In this document: positions 26,470 through 35,231 of the stretch, in pieces
Numbering within the stretch: the first letter of the stretch is position 1
Layout: each line of letters begins with the position of its first letter
Origin: an uncultured Collinsella sp.
Lineage (GTDB): Bacteria > Actinomycetota > Coriobacteriia > Coriobacteriales > Coriobacteriaceae
Direction of reading: 5' to 3'
DNA: 64,000 bases
Assembly: GCA_900543845.1 (NCBI GenBank)
Contig: UQTD01000001.1
Location: 62,001 to 126,000 of the forward strand
The notes under the pieces: model-generated
Told to the model about the DNA's origin: nothing
Database searches by the model: none
The model's input: only the letters and a program-made list of their open reading frames with translations
Position numbers and translations under genes: made by a program

Positions 26470-26506
26470 TGAAAAAGCAGGCTGTGAGTAAAACCCACAG
26501 CCTGCT
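26470..26506 (-). terminator. intrinsic terminator of rpsB-tsf
   Basis: On the minus strand AGCAGGCTGTG pairs with CACAGCCTGCT and is followed by TTTTTC. It separates the rpsB-tsf transcript from pyrH. Confidence 0.85.
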
Positions 26507-26529
26507 CATTACCAGCTACAAGAGCTTAT

Positions 26530-27399
26530 TTACTCGCCACGGACCAGACGGTCAAAGGCAACGACGGTAATGGTGTCGCCGAGCTCCTTGGAGACCTGCT
26601 CAGCGTACTTCTTGATGGTGAGGGAGCTGTCCTTGATGAACTCCTGCTCGGTGAGCACGGACTGCTTGTAGAACTTCTCCAGACGGCCAACAGCCATCTT
26701 CTCCTGGATAGCCTCGGGCTTGCCGGACTCGGCAGCCTGAGCCATGTAGATCTGCTTCTCGTGCTCGACGGTCTCAGCCGGAACCTGATCGCGGGTAGCG
26801 CAGATCGGGGCGACGGCGGCAACCTGAAGGGCAACGTCGTGAGCAAAGGTCTTGAAGGACTCAGCCTGAGCGGTCTCGGCCTTCTCGAAAGCGAACTCGA
26901 CGAGAACGCCGATCTTACCACCCATGTGGATGTAAGAAGCGAGAGCGCCGTTATCGGCCTTGCGGGCGGCGAAACGGGAGATCTTCATGTTCTCGCCCAT
27001 GATATGAATCATCTCGGTGAGCTCGGAGGAAACGGTCTCCTCGCCCATCGGCTTCTCGAGCAGAGCGTCGACGTCAGCAGGCTCGGTGGTAGCGACAACC
27101 TCAGCGACCTTGGAAGCAAAGCCGGTGAACTTAGCGTTGGAGCCGACGAAGTCGGTCTCACAGGAGAGCTCGAGCAGAGCGCCGGTCTTGCCGTCCTCGG
27201 AGACAAACGCGGCGACAGCGCCCTCGTTGGTCTCACGGCCAGCCTTCTTGGCAGCCTTGGCGAGGCCGTTCTTGCGCAGAACGTCGACGGCGGCGTCCAT
27301 GTCGCCATCAGCCTCGACGAGAGCCTTCTTGCACTCCATCATCGGGGAGTCGGTCATCTCGCGGAGCTGCTTGACCATAGCGGCGGTAATCTGGGCCAT
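26530..27399 (-). CDS. tsf: translation elongation factor Ts
   Basis: Guanine nucleotide exchange factor for EF-Tu. The 289-residue protein has an N-terminal UBA-like domain (VKQLREMTDSPMMECKKAL), the TDFV motif in ELSCETDFVGSN near residue 80, and a repeated core domain. The ATG at 27397-27399 has AAGGA six bases upstream; an upstream TTG in the same frame overlaps that site. Follows rpsB by 45 bp, the universal order. Confidence 0.96.
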   Translation of the reverse strand: MAQITAAMVKQLREMTDSPMMECKKALVEADGDMDAAVDVLRKNGLAKAAKKAGRETNEGAVAAFVSEDGKTGALLELSCETDFVGSNAKFTGFASKVAEVVATTEPADVDALLEKPMGEETVSSELTEMIHIMGENMKISRFAARKADNGALASYIHMGGKIGVLVEFAFEKAETAQAESFKTFAHDVALQVAAVAPICATRDQVPAETVEHEKQIYMAQAAESGKPEAIQEKMAVGRLEKFYKQSVLTEQEFIKDSSLTIKKYAEQVSKELGDTITVVAFDRLVRGE

Positions 27400-27444
27400 T
27401 GTGGTTCCTTTCAAAGAAATGAAAAAGAATTAACTAAGACTGAT

Positions 27445-28173
27445 TTACTCGGCCTTGGGCTCAGCGGCCATCTCGGCCTCGGAGACCTGCTCCTTGCCGG
27501 AGCCAGCGAGGCAGGCGTCAGCCATGAGCTCGCACATAAGGGTGACAGCGGAGATAGCGTCATCGTTGCAGGGGATGCCGTACTCGACCTCGTCGGGATC
27601 GGAGTTGGTGTCGATCAGAGCGACGACGGGGATGTTCAGGCGCTGGGCCTCCTTGATGGCGTTCTCCTCGCGCTTGGTGTCGATGACGAAGAGAGCCTGG
27701 GGCAGACCCTTCATGTCGCGGGCGCCACCGAGGTTGGTCTGGAGCTTGGTGAGCTCCTTGCCCAGAACAGCCTGCTCTTTCTTGGGCAGAACAGCCATAC
27801 GGCCGTCCTCGACCATGGCCTCGAGCTCCTCCATGCGGTTGATGCGGGAGCGGATGGTGACGAAGTTGGTCAGCATGCCGCCGAGCCAGCGCTGGTTGAT
27901 GTAAGGCATGTTGGCGCGCTCAGCGGCGTTCTTGACGGCCTCCTGAGCCTGCTTCTTGGTGCCGACGAACAGCACGTTGCCGCCCTTGGCGACGTTCTTG
28001 ACGAAGGTGTAGGCCTGGTCGGCGTCGAGGATGGTCTGCTTGAGGTCGAGGATGTAGATGCCGTTGCGCTCACCGAAGATGAACGGCTTCATCTTGGGGT
28101 TCCAGCGACGGGTCTGGTGACCGAAGTGGCAGCCGGCCTCGAGCAGGGTGCGGATATTAATCTTGGTAGCCAT
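27445..28173 (-). CDS. rpsB: 30S ribosomal protein S2
   Basis: Small-subunit protein of 242 residues with the S2 signatures [19 protein letters not shown] near residue 10 and [20 protein letters not shown] near residue 182. ATG at 28173 follows AGGAGG. The C-terminal tail is acidic and Ala/Glu-rich. Preceded by a well-formed promoter and a structured leader of about 135 bases. Confidence 0.97.
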   Translation of the reverse strand: MATKINIRTLLEAGCHFGHQTRRWNPKMKPFIFGERNGIYILDLKQTILDADQAYTFVKNVAKGGNVLFVGTKKQAQEAVKNAAERANMPYINQRWLGGMLTNFVTIRSRINRMEELEAMVEDGRMAVLPKKEQAVLGKELTKLQTNLGGARDMKGLPQALFVIDTKREENAIKEAQRLNIPVVALIDTNSDPDEVEYGIPCNDDAISAVTLMCELMADACLAGSGKEQVSEAEMAAEPKAE

Positions 28174-28308
28174 GTTAAACCTCCTGTGGTTTGCCTCCGC
28201 GCGGGGTCATCCTCCAAAACCAACCCGGACATGTGCTACCAAAGCCCGGGCACCACGGTATGAAGTAGCCGCGCGTGCGTGATAAAAACCTGTTGCCGTG
28301 AAGCAACC
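28174..28308 (-). promoter_or_regulatory. structured 5' leader of rpsB
   Basis: Downstream of the promoter the minus strand can form GTTGC/GCAAC, then CCCGG/CCGGG (28224-28250), all closed by a long-range CGCGCGG (28269-28275) with CCGCGCG (28198-28204) helix. Autogenous control of S2 through its leader is known in other phyla; the present fold is inference by eye. Confidence 0.4.
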
Positions 28309-28314
28309 CGATGA

Positions 28315-28343
28315 ATGATAGCAGGATTGCCTCTTCCTGCCAA
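28315..28343 (-). promoter_or_regulatory. rpsB-tsf promoter
   Basis: Minus strand TTGGCA (28338-28343), 17-bp spacer, TATCAT (28315-28320) preceded by TGC. Good sigma-70-type match, about 140 bp before rpsB. Confidence 0.65.
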
Positions 28344-28399
28344 CCCGCAATCAAAACCACACACCTGAATGTGCATCGACCCACGGGGACCGCGAAAGG

Positions 28400-29320
28400 C
28401 TATTCGCCACGGGGATGAGCTTGAGCAACGGCACGCTTAAGCCGGTCGGGCGTGAGATGCGTGTAGATCTGCGTCGTGGACAAGCTCGCATGTCCCAGCA
28501 GCTCTTGAACCGAACGCAGGTCCGCGCCGCCCTCGAGCAGATCGGTCGCAAAGGTGTGGCGCATCGCATGCGGCGCGATGTCGGCCGGAATGCCGGCGAG
28601 ATTCGCCAGCATATGGAACCGTCGTCTGAGCATAGCGGCACTCATGCGATTGCCACGCGCAGAAATAAACAGCGGATGCAGACCGGCTGCGGCGTCGCGA
28701 TGCTTTGCCTGGACGAGCAGCTCCGGTCTCCCCTGCTCGACATAGCATCGAGCCGCCTCGAGCGCCCGGCGGTACAGAGGCACGATGCGCTCCTTGCTGC
28801 CTTTGCCCCAAAGGCGAACCACGCGCTCCGACCAAGCGATGGATTCCACGTTAAGCGCAGCAAGCTCCGAGATGCGGGCACCCGAGGCATAGAGCAACTC
28901 GAGCATCGCCGCATCGCGCAGTCCCGCGGGAGTCGAGGTATCAGGCGTCTTGAGCAGCGCCTCGACCTGCTGAGTCGTAAGGACACCGGGCAGGTCGCGC
29001 GGCAGCTTGGGCGACGCGATCGCCGAGACCGCATCACCCTCGACAAACCCCTCGGCAGCCATCCATCGATAGAGCGACCGAATAGCCGACAAATGTGCCG
29101 CAAGAGTGCGAGGTGCCACCTGCTCGCGCGAAAGCTCGGCCAAATACGCGCGGACGGTACGCACGTCGGCCATACGCGCATCGACACCCGCACGCTCGCA
29201 CCAGGCAGCAAAGCGCTCCAACCGCGATCCATAGGCAGTCACCGTATTGGGAGAGAGCCCCTCGACACGTGCGATGTAGGCGATAAACGAGTCGACGGTA
29301 TCGTACAGGTCAAAGGCTAT
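28400..29320 (-). CDS. xerC: XerC/XerD-type tyrosine recombinase, probable ATA start
   Basis: Site-specific recombinase that resolves chromosome dimers at dif. All catalytic residues are present: Arg in ASGARISEL, Lys in GKGSKERIVPL, His and Arg in HAMRHTFATDL, His in LLGHASLST and Tyr in IYTHLTPDR. The first ATG/GTG/TTG in frame is the GTG at 29240-29242, which would cut off part of the conserved N-terminal SAM-like domain. The frame runs open upstream to an ATA at 29318-29320, adding IAFDLYDTVDSFIAYIARVE and GLSPNT, a clear Xer N-terminus. The ATA overlaps the trmFO stop (ATAG) and has GGAGG nine bases upstream. This gives 306 residues, the usual size. XerC versus XerD is not resolved. Confidence 0.88.
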   Translation of the reverse strand: MAFDLYDTVDSFIAYIARVEGLSPNTVTAYGSRLERFAAWCERAGVDARMADVRTVRAYLAELSREQVAPRTLAAHLSAIRSLYRWMAAEGFVEGDAVSAIASPKLPRDLPGVLTTQQVEALLKTPDTSTPAGLRDAAMLELLYASGARISELAALNVESIAWSERVVRLWGKGSKERIVPLYRRALEAARCYVEQGRPELLVQAKHRDAAAGLHPLFISARGNRMSAAMLRRRFHMLANLAGIPADIAPHAMRHTFATDLLEGGADLRSVQELLGHASLSTTQIYTHLTPDRLKRAVAQAHPRGE

Positions 29321-30654
29321 GACCGGTCGCCTCCAAACAAGTCGGAACGAGTGGCCAAGTAGGCATCGAGGGCCTCGAGGGCGCGATCCGCATAAGCCTG
29401 GTAGCGGTCGCGCTTGCTGCGGCGCTTGCCGTCCTCGAGCGGCGGCACCAAGCCAAAGTTAACGTGCATGGGCTGATAGCCCACGGTTGCCGGATCGGTC
29501 GCATAGCCCACGAGCGCACCCAGGGCGCCCACTCGCGGTAACTCAACAGGCTCCGCCTCGATTGCCTCGGCATAGGTGTTGATTGCAGCGAGCAGACCGG
29601 TCGCCACGGCCTCCATATAGCCTTCGGTGCCGGTGATCTGACCGGCAAGACGCACGCTCGTACCGGGCACGGCAAAGGTGCCGTCAAGAACGTGCGGCGC
29701 ATCGACAAAGGTATTGCGGTGCATGACGCCATAACGGAAGAACTCGGCATTTTCCAGACCGGGAACCATGTGGAAGACACGCTTCTGCTCGCCAAAAGTC
29801 AAATTCGTCTGGAAGCCCACCAGGTTATAGGCGGTCTTTTCCTTGTTCTCGGCTCGCAGCTGAATCGCCGCCCAGGGGCGACGTCCGGTACGCGGGTCGG
29901 TGAGGCCGACGGGCTTCATGGCGCCAAAGCGAATGGCATCCTTGCCGGTACGGGCGACCTCCTCGGCGGGCTGACAGGCCTGGAAGAGGTCGCCGCCCTC
30001 AAAGTCCTTGAGCACCACGCGGTCGGCGGTGGTGAGTGCCTCGATAAAGGCCTCGTACTCCTCCTTGTTGAGCGGAGCGTTGAGATAGTCACCGCTCCCC
30101 TGCTCCTCGTAGCGCGACTGCGAAAACAGCACGTCCATATCGAGCGTGGAGGCATCGACGATCGGCGCGGCGGCATCAAAAAACGCCAGGGCATCACCGC
30201 CGACGAGCTTCATGACCTCTTCGCTCAGCGCCGGCGAGCACAAGGGCCCTGCGGCAATGACCACGTGGCCCTCGGGAATCTGCGTGACCTCGCCGTGCAC
30301 GACCTCGATATTGGGCCGGGCGGCAACCTCGGCCTCGACAAGCTCGGAAAACTTAACGCGGTCGACCGCCAGGGCACCGCCAGCGGGAACGGCCGCACGA
30401 TGGGCGCAATCGAGCAGTACCGAACCCATGCGCTCGAGCTCAGCCTTTAGTAGGCCAGCAGCGGAATCCGGACGGGTTGACTTAAACGAATTTGAGCAGA
30501 CGAGCTCGGCCAAGTGATCGGTATGGTGGGCAGGAGAGCTCACCTGGGGGCGCATCTCGCACAGCTTTACGGCAAACCCGCGATCTGCCAGCTGGATCGC
30601 ACATTCCGAACCCGCCAGACCGCCACCGATAACCGTCACCTGATCGAACTGCAT
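29317..30654 (-). CDS. trmFO: methylenetetrahydrofolate-tRNA (uracil-5-)-methyltransferase TrmFO
   Basis: Folate- and FAD-dependent enzyme making ribothymidine at U54 of tRNA. The 445-residue protein begins with the FAD loop VIGGGLAGSECAIQLADRG and continues with HTDHLAELVCSNSFKS, a TrmFO hallmark, and the conserved cysteine/folate-site region. The ATG at 30654 lies about seven bases after AAAGGTG; a TTG two codons earlier is an alternative. Between dprA and xerC, the conserved Gram-positive order dprA-(topA)-trmFO-xerC, here without topA. Confidence 0.95.
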   Translation of the reverse strand: MQFDQVTVIGGGLAGSECAIQLADRGFAVKLCEMRPQVSSPAHHTDHLAELVCSNSFKSTRPDSAAGLLKAELERMGSVLLDCAHRAAVPAGGALAVDRVKFSELVEAEVAARPNIEVVHGEVTQIPEGHVVIAAGPLCSPALSEEVMKLVGGDALAFFDAAAPIVDASTLDMDVLFSQSRYEEQGSGDYLNAPLNKEEYEAFIEALTTADRVVLKDFEGGDLFQACQPAEEVARTGKDAIRFGAMKPVGLTDPRTGRRPWAAIQLRAENKEKTAYNLVGFQTNLTFGEQKRVFHMVPGLENAEFFRYGVMHRNTFVDAPHVLDGTFAVPGTSVRLAGQITGTEGYMEAVATGLLAAINTYAEAIEAEPVELPRVGALGALVGYATDPATVGYQPMHVNFGLVPPLEDGKRRSKRDRYQAYADRALEALDAYLATRSDLFGGDRS

Positions 30655-30668
30655 CTGCAAACACCTTT

Positions 30669-31604
30669 CTAATTGACACTCTTTCCATTGTGACCGAAGG
30701 GCGTCTGGGCGTGAAGCGCAAACTTTGAGGGCGCATACCTTCCATCCATCATGCGCTCGATAAGACCCTCGAGCTCGAGCGAGCCCAAGAGCTTGAGCAC
30801 GCCGACAGCATCAAGCGAGACGAGCGCGGCAATGTCGTCGACCTTGAGCGGCGAGGCGATAAGCGCGTGCATCACGGCCTGCTGCGCGGGGTCCAGATCG
30901 GCGATGCCAGGTGCATCGGGGCGCGAGTAACGCAGCGTGCCGTAGATGCGCGAGATAGCCATCTCGATTGATTCCTCGTCGATGATGCAGCAGGCTCCGT
31001 TAGCGATGAGATAGTTGGTCCCGCGCGACTCGGGCGAAAGAATGGAGCCCGGCACTGCAAGCAGTTCTCGTCCCAGGTCCATGGCGGCCTCAGCGGTAGA
31101 AAACGTACCCGAGGGCATGCCCGCCTCGGAAACAAAGAGTGCCTGCGACAAGGCGGCGATTACGCGATTGCGCCGCGGAAAGGCGAACTTACGCGGTCCC
31201 ATACCCCACGGCGAAATCGAAACGACCGCGCCGCCCGTATCGAGCGTGCGTGCGATGAGACCGGCGCTCGAGCGCGGATAGACAACATCGGCGCCGGTCC
31301 CCAGTACCACGACGTGTTTGCCCCCGGCGTTGACCGCAGCCCAACCCGACGCCTGGTCGCAGCCGACCGCACCGCCCGAGACCACCGTCACTCCCGCCTC
31401 AACCGCCACCTTGGCCGCAAGTTCTGCCACGGCAAGACCGTACGGCGATGCCTTGCGTGCACCGATGATGGAGAGCGCGGGCGTCGAAAGCACCTCGGGG
31501 TTGCCGCGCACATAGAGCGTCTGGGGTACATCAGAAAGCTCCAATACGGTCTCGGGATACAACGCATCACCTGGATGCAGCTCGAAGGTCCCCTCGGCCA
31601 TCAT
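30669..31604 (-). CDS. dprA: DprA/Smf, single-strand DNA-processing protein
   Basis: Loads RecA on incoming single-stranded DNA during transformation. The 311-residue protein has the Rossmann-like DNA-processing domain with SIIGARKASPYGLAVAELA near residue 47, VVSGGAVGCDQASGWAA near residue 75, and FPRRNRVIAALS near residue 148. A C-terminal winged helix (VDDIAALVSLDAVGVLKLL) follows. ATG at 31604 overlaps the comM stop (ATGA) with AAGGAGG five bases upstream. The N-terminal SAM domain of longer DprA proteins is absent. Confidence 0.92.
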   Translation of the reverse strand: MMAEGTFELHPGDALYPETVLELSDVPQTLYVRGNPEVLSTPALSIIGARKASPYGLAVAELAAKVAVEAGVTVVSGGAVGCDQASGWAAVNAGGKHVVVLGTGADVVYPRSSAGLIARTLDTGGAVVSISPWGMGPRKFAFPRRNRVIAALSQALFVSEAGMPSGTFSTAEAAMDLGRELLAVPGSILSPESRGTNYLIANGACCIIDEESIEMAISRIYGTLRYSRPDAPGIADLDPAQQAVMHALIASPLKVDDIAALVSLDAVGVLKLLGSLELEGLIERMMDGRYAPSKFALHAQTPFGHNGKSVN

Positions 31605-33124
31605 TGGTCCCTCCTTCCCTGATACATCGCCGCCTCGAGCACGTGATCCTGCGTCACCCGTTCGCTTTCGGCGACATCGGCGATCGTGCGTGCAATGCGT
31701 ACCAGGCGTACGATGCCGCGACCCGTGAGATGCGTGCGCTTCGACAGGCCGAGCACGCATTTCTCGGCAGCCTCATCAAGACCAAAGGTCGAAACGACGC
31801 CGTCAATGGACCGCGACTCGTCTTCCTCGGCCTCGGTGTCCGCATCGTCCATACGGGATTCACGCCAGGCGCGAAAGGCGCGCCCACGCACGACGTAATC
31901 GCGCAGCTCAGCCGAAGACATACCCTCCGCGCCCTCAATGATCACCTGAGGATCGGGGCGGGTCACATCGATCATCATGTCGATACGATCAGCCAAAGGA
32001 CCGCGCAACTTGCCCCGGTAGCGCTCGACCATCGACGCGGAACAGCGACACGGCACTTCGCGATCGCCCAAAAACCCGCAGGGGCAGGGATTGCTCGCAG
32101 CCAGCAGCTGAAAGCGCGACGGGAACGTAAAGGCCCCGTCAACGCGCACGATCCTGACGTAGCCGCGTTCGATGGGCTGACGCAGCGTCTGAAGCACGCC
32201 GGTAGGAAACTCGGCAAGCTCGTCCAAAAAGAGCACGCCGCCATGAGCCAGGCTAATTTCGCCCGGATGCACCGGACGCCCGCCGCCGATGAGTCCCGCG
32301 GTCGAAATGCTGTGATGTGGGCTGCGGAAGGGGCGATGCCCCGCAAGCAGGCCATCGATGTTCTCGCCCAAGACCGAATGGATGCACAGCGCCTCTTGCT
32401 GATCCTCGAGAGAAAGCTCGGGCAAAATGCCCGTCATGCGGCGCGCAAGCATGGTCTTGCCCGATCCCGGAGACCCGATCATAAGCAAGCCAAGCTCACC
32501 GGCGGCCGCAAGCGCCATGCCACGTTTGGCGACCTCCTGTCCCAGCACGTCGGCATAATCGAGCTCGGGCTCAAAAGTCGCCTCGAGCACTTCAGAATCC
32601 AGGTAATGCCGTGCAGCGTCCCCCATGCCATGGGCAAGCTGAGATAGGTGGTCGATAAACCCACAGTCAACGCCCGCAAGCGGCACGTGCTGATCGGACC
32701 TGCCGGCGATAAAGGAAAGCCCCATATCGCGCGCCAACAGCTGAAACGCCACCTCGCCCTTGACGGGCAGCACCGTGCCGTCCAGACCAAGCTCACCTGC
32801 GATAAGGCAGCAATCGAGGTTGTCACGGGGAATCTGCCCATCGGCCGCCAGAACCGCGATGGCAATCGGCAGGTCAAAACCGCTGCCAGTTTTACGGATA
32901 TCGCCGGGTGCCAGGTTGACGGTAATGCCAGACCGAGGAATCTCGAAGCCGGCCGAGCGCATGGCGCACCGGATACGCCCGCGCGACTCCATCACCTCCA
33001 TACTCGGAATGCCGAGCATCTGGATACCCGGAACGCCACCGGCAAGCGAGACCTCGACGGTGACGGGAATTGCCTCGACGCCGCGGATACAGGCCGCGTG
33101 CACGGCAAAGGTCTCGAACGCCAT
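31601..33124 (-). CDS. comM: ComM/YifB AAA+ ATPase (Mg-chelatase-like)
   Basis: Hexameric helicase that promotes branch migration during natural transformation in other bacteria. The 507-residue protein has the N-terminal subunit ChlI/Lon-type domain (SLAGGVPGIQMLG), an AAA+ domain with Walker A GSPGSGKTML near residue 222 and Walker B GGVLFLDELAEF near residue 300, then SNPCPCGFLGD and the C-terminal helical domain. ATG at 33124 overlaps the yraN stop (TGATG). It sits directly before dprA and belongs with comEA-comEC at the left of the window. Confidence 0.94.
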   Translation of the reverse strand: MAFETFAVHAACIRGVEAIPVTVEVSLAGGVPGIQMLGIPSMEVMESRGRIRCAMRSAGFEIPRSGITVNLAPGDIRKTGSGFDLPIAIAVLAADGQIPRDNLDCCLIAGELGLDGTVLPVKGEVAFQLLARDMGLSFIAGRSDQHVPLAGVDCGFIDHLSQLAHGMGDAARHYLDSEVLEATFEPELDYADVLGQEVAKRGMALAAAGELGLLMIGSPGSGKTMLARRMTGILPELSLEDQQEALCIHSVLGENIDGLLAGHRPFRSPHHSISTAGLIGGGRPVHPGEISLAHGGVLFLDELAEFPTGVLQTLRQPIERGYVRIVRVDGAFTFPSRFQLLAASNPCPCGFLGDREVPCRCSASMVERYRGKLRGPLADRIDMMIDVTRPDPQVIIEGAEGMSSAELRDYVVRGRAFRAWRESRMDDADTEAEEDESRSIDGVVSTFGLDEAAEKCVLGLSKRTHLTGRGIVRLVRIARTIADVAESERVTQDHVLEAAMYQGRRDQ

Positions 33125-33609
33125 CACGACACCTGCCAATCGAACGCATTGTACTGGTGCTCGATCTCGGCGATATGCCCGCCGCGGATGGTGACGCCCA
33201 CGGCATCGAAGCGAATCGACCTGAGAGGATAGTGCTCCATGAGATAGCAACTTGCGATACGGCGATACCGACGCTGCTTTTGGGCGTCCACGGCCTCCTC
33301 GGGAAAAACCCGCGTGGCGCAATCCAGGGCGACGCGTCTCGTCTTGACCTCGGCCATCACCACGACATCGTCGAGCTCATCGAGCAGCACCAGATCGGCT
33401 TCGCCCTCAATGCAACGATAGCCCTGCTCCAACAAGGTGTATCCACGCTCATTAAAGTAATCGATGGTGATCAGCTCGCCCAGCATGCCGAGCTCGCGGG
33501 GACTGAGCCCCTTGATAAACTCGGGCGTAATCGCCCCGCAGTCGAGCTCGCCGTCTTCCCAGCGCTCCTTGAGTTGCTGCGTCTTGCTCTTTTTGCTTGC
33601 GGCACACAT
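33124..33609 (-). CDS. YraN/UPF0102 family putative endonuclease
   Basis: A 161-residue protein of the restriction-endonuclease-like UPF0102 family. The core is LGMLGELITIDYFNERGYTLLEQGYR near residue 40, followed by GEADLVLLDELDDVVVMAEVKTR, which holds the expected E...D...ExK active-site residues. The N-terminal 35 residues (Lys/Gln-rich) are extra compared with the shortest members. ATG at 33609 follows AAAGGAG. First gene of yraN-comM-dprA-trmFO-xerC, next to rnhB as in many genomes. Molecular role not established for the family. Confidence 0.85.
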   Translation of the reverse strand: MCAASKKSKTQQLKERWEDGELDCGAITPEFIKGLSPRELGMLGELITIDYFNERGYTLLEQGYRCIEGEADLVLLDELDDVVVMAEVKTRRVALDCATRVFPEEAVDAQKQRRYRRIASCYLMEHYPLRSIRFDAVGVTIRGGHIAEIEHQYNAFDWQVS

Positions 33610-33707
33610 GGGGTCTCCTTTCCCGCACACTGCATTGCCCCGATGATGAGGGCACCTTTCATGCGGGTAAGTACCGGAAGCAAACCAAAAGCTGACCAAA
33701 TGCCGAC

Positions 33708-33749
33708 AAAAAACGGGCCGTAGGCAACAATCACGTTGCACACGGCCCG
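33708..33749 (-). terminator. intrinsic terminator after rnhB
   Basis: On the minus strand CGGGCCGT (with GTGCAAC/GTTGCCT inside) pairs with ACGGCCCG and is followed by TTTTTT. It separates rnhB from yraN. Confidence 0.85.
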
Positions 33750-33798
33750 CTACCAGCAGGTTTATAAAACGCCAGAGGTCCCTGTCTCCACAATTGAC

Positions 33799-34587
33799 CT
33801 AGAAAAGGCGCTCAGTCTGCAGAAAGTTTCCGCAAAAGCTCACACGATGCAGCGGACAAAGTCCATGTTTGCGAATCGCCTCGATGTGCTCGGGGCTTGC
33901 GTAGCCCTTCGACTCGGCAAAATGATACTCGGGGTACTCGGCGTCGTACTCGACCATCATCTCGTCACGCGTGACCTTGGCCATGATGGACGCCGCGGCG
34001 ATACAGGCGATTTTGGCATCGCCCTTCACCACGTCGCGCTCGTTGGGAACGGCGCCCAAGGGGTTGCCGTCCATAAGCACGCAGTCGGGCTCGAGCCCCG
34101 TATCGGCCACGGCGCCCGCGACGGCAGCGCGGATGGCGCAGGCCATGCCCATATCATCGATATCCGCAGGCGCGATATGGCAAAAACCAATCGCCGTCGC
34201 GACCTCGGCAATCTTCACCGAGAGCAGCTCGCGGCGCGCCGGCGTGAGCTTTTTGGAATCGTTGATGCCCCAGACGCGCGGCTCCATGGGAAGGCACACG
34301 GCGCACACCGTCAAAGGACCGGCCACCGAGCCGCGACCCACCTCGTCGACGCCCACGACCACGCCATCCCCACCGAGCTCGTGCATTAGCTCGTACATGC
34401 CGTTGACGCGCTCGCGCTCGGCAAGTTCCTTGGCATGGCGCTTAAGAGCGCGCTCGCAAGCCTTGATCACTTGCTGGCGCGGATCCTCACGATAATGCTC
34501 CACGAGGGCGGGGATCTCCTCAAACGTGGCGCTCGCCAGCTCGCCGGCAACCTGCGATGCCGAAACCGAGCTCGTCATGTTGGCCAT
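33799..34587 (-). CDS. rnhB: ribonuclease HII
   Basis: Removes ribonucleotides from DNA-RNA hybrids and misincorporated rNMPs. The 262-residue protein has the catalytic VGVDEVGRGSVAGPL near residue 83, NDSKKLTPARR near residue 113 and AASIMAKVTRDEMM near residue 205, giving the DEDD site. An N-terminal extension of about 80 residues, mostly helical and of a type also seen in Firmicute RNase HII, precedes the core. ATG at 34587 has AAGGAGG seven bases upstream. Confidence 0.94.
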   Translation of the reverse strand: MANMTSSVSASQVAGELASATFEEIPALVEHYREDPRQQVIKACERALKRHAKELAERERVNGMYELMHELGGDGVVVGVDEVGRGSVAGPLTVCAVCLPMEPRVWGINDSKKLTPARRELLSVKIAEVATAIGFCHIAPADIDDMGMACAIRAAVAGAVADTGLEPDCVLMDGNPLGAVPNERDVVKGDAKIACIAAASIMAKVTRDEMMVEYDAEYPEYHFAESKGYASPEHIEAIRKHGLCPLHRVSFCGNFLQTERLF

Positions 34588-34614
34588 ATCGGGGCCTCCT
34601 TGCATGCAAATCAG

Positions 34615-34646
34615 ATAAAAAGAAGGGCCACCCGAAGGTGACCCTT
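34615..34646 (-). terminator. intrinsic terminator after rplS
   Basis: On the minus strand AAGGGTCACC pairs with GGTGGCCCTT (one mismatch) around TTCG and is followed by CTTTTTAT. It overlaps the rnhB ribosome-site region. Confidence 0.75.
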
Positions 34647-34680
34647 TTGTCCAAACGAGTGGACAGACGCTGCGATCTTC

Positions 34681-35022
34681 TTAGCGCTTCTCGGGGATGC
34701 GAGCAGCCTTGCCCACCTTGTCGCGGAGGTAGTACAGCTTGGCGCGACGGACGCGACCATGACGGACGACCTCGAGCTTGGCGATCTTGGGGCTGTGAAG
34801 CGGGAAGGTACGCTCAACACCGACACCGAAGGAAATCTTGCGGACGGTGAAGGTCTCACGGGCACCGGCGCCGGCCATGCGGATGACGTCACCCTGGAAA
34901 ACCTGGATGCGCTCGCGGTCGCCTTCCTTAATGCGGTAGTGGACCTTGACGTTGTCGGCAACGCGGACCTGCGGGATGTCCTCGCGGATCTGCTGACGCT
35001 CGATTGCGCGGATGTAATCCAT
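34681..35022 (-). CDS. rplS: 50S ribosomal protein L19
   Basis: Large-subunit protein of 113 residues at the 30S interface. Diagnostic segments: [40 protein letters not shown] and [23 protein letters not shown] at 35022 follows AAGGA at seven bases, removing two upstream codons. In this genome L19 is not in the rpsP-rimM-trmD operon, which lies 9 kb away, but stands alone with its own promoter and leader hairpin. Confidence 0.96.
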   Translation of the reverse strand: MDYIRAIERQQIREDIPQVRVADNVKVHYRIKEGDRERIQVFQGDVIRMAGAGARETFTVRKISFGVGVERTFPLHSPKIAKLEVVRHGRVRRAKLYYLRDKVGKAARIPEKR

Positions 35023-35046
35023 GTGCAATTCCTTACTCTTCTAGAG

Positions 35047-35119
35047 GTGCCGTACCACCTTGGCCGGCACGTAGTTGAACAAACGTATTCGAGTATACAC
35101 GCGCGGGTTTCTGCTGCAA
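35047..35119 (-). promoter_or_regulatory. rplS promoter and leader hairpin
   Basis: Minus strand TTGCAG (35114-35119), 16-bp spacer, TATACT (35092-35097). The leader then holds GTGCCG...CGGCAC (35047-35070), a possible control hairpin 25 bases before the start codon. Confidence 0.55.
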
Positions 35120-35164
35120 GAACATTTTTTTTTGCAGACAAAAAGACAAAACCCGCACATGACA

Positions 35165-35194
35165 ACCGCCCGCCTCACGAATGAGACGGGCGGT
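35165..35194 (-). terminator. hairpin after ppdK
   Basis: ACCGCCCG pairs with CGGGCGGT, with CTCA/TGAG continuing the stem. The following minus-strand sequence becomes T-rich only 15-25 bases later, so it is a weak terminator by shape. Confidence 0.5.
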
Positions 35195-35231
35195 ATGAAG
35201 GGGGCTACGCTAGGCGTCTAAATCCAAAACG

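Noticed and set aside
31605..31760. N-terminal extension of dprA inside comM
   Set aside because: Low-complexity Arg/His-rich reading; a strong ribosome site precedes the ATG at 31604.
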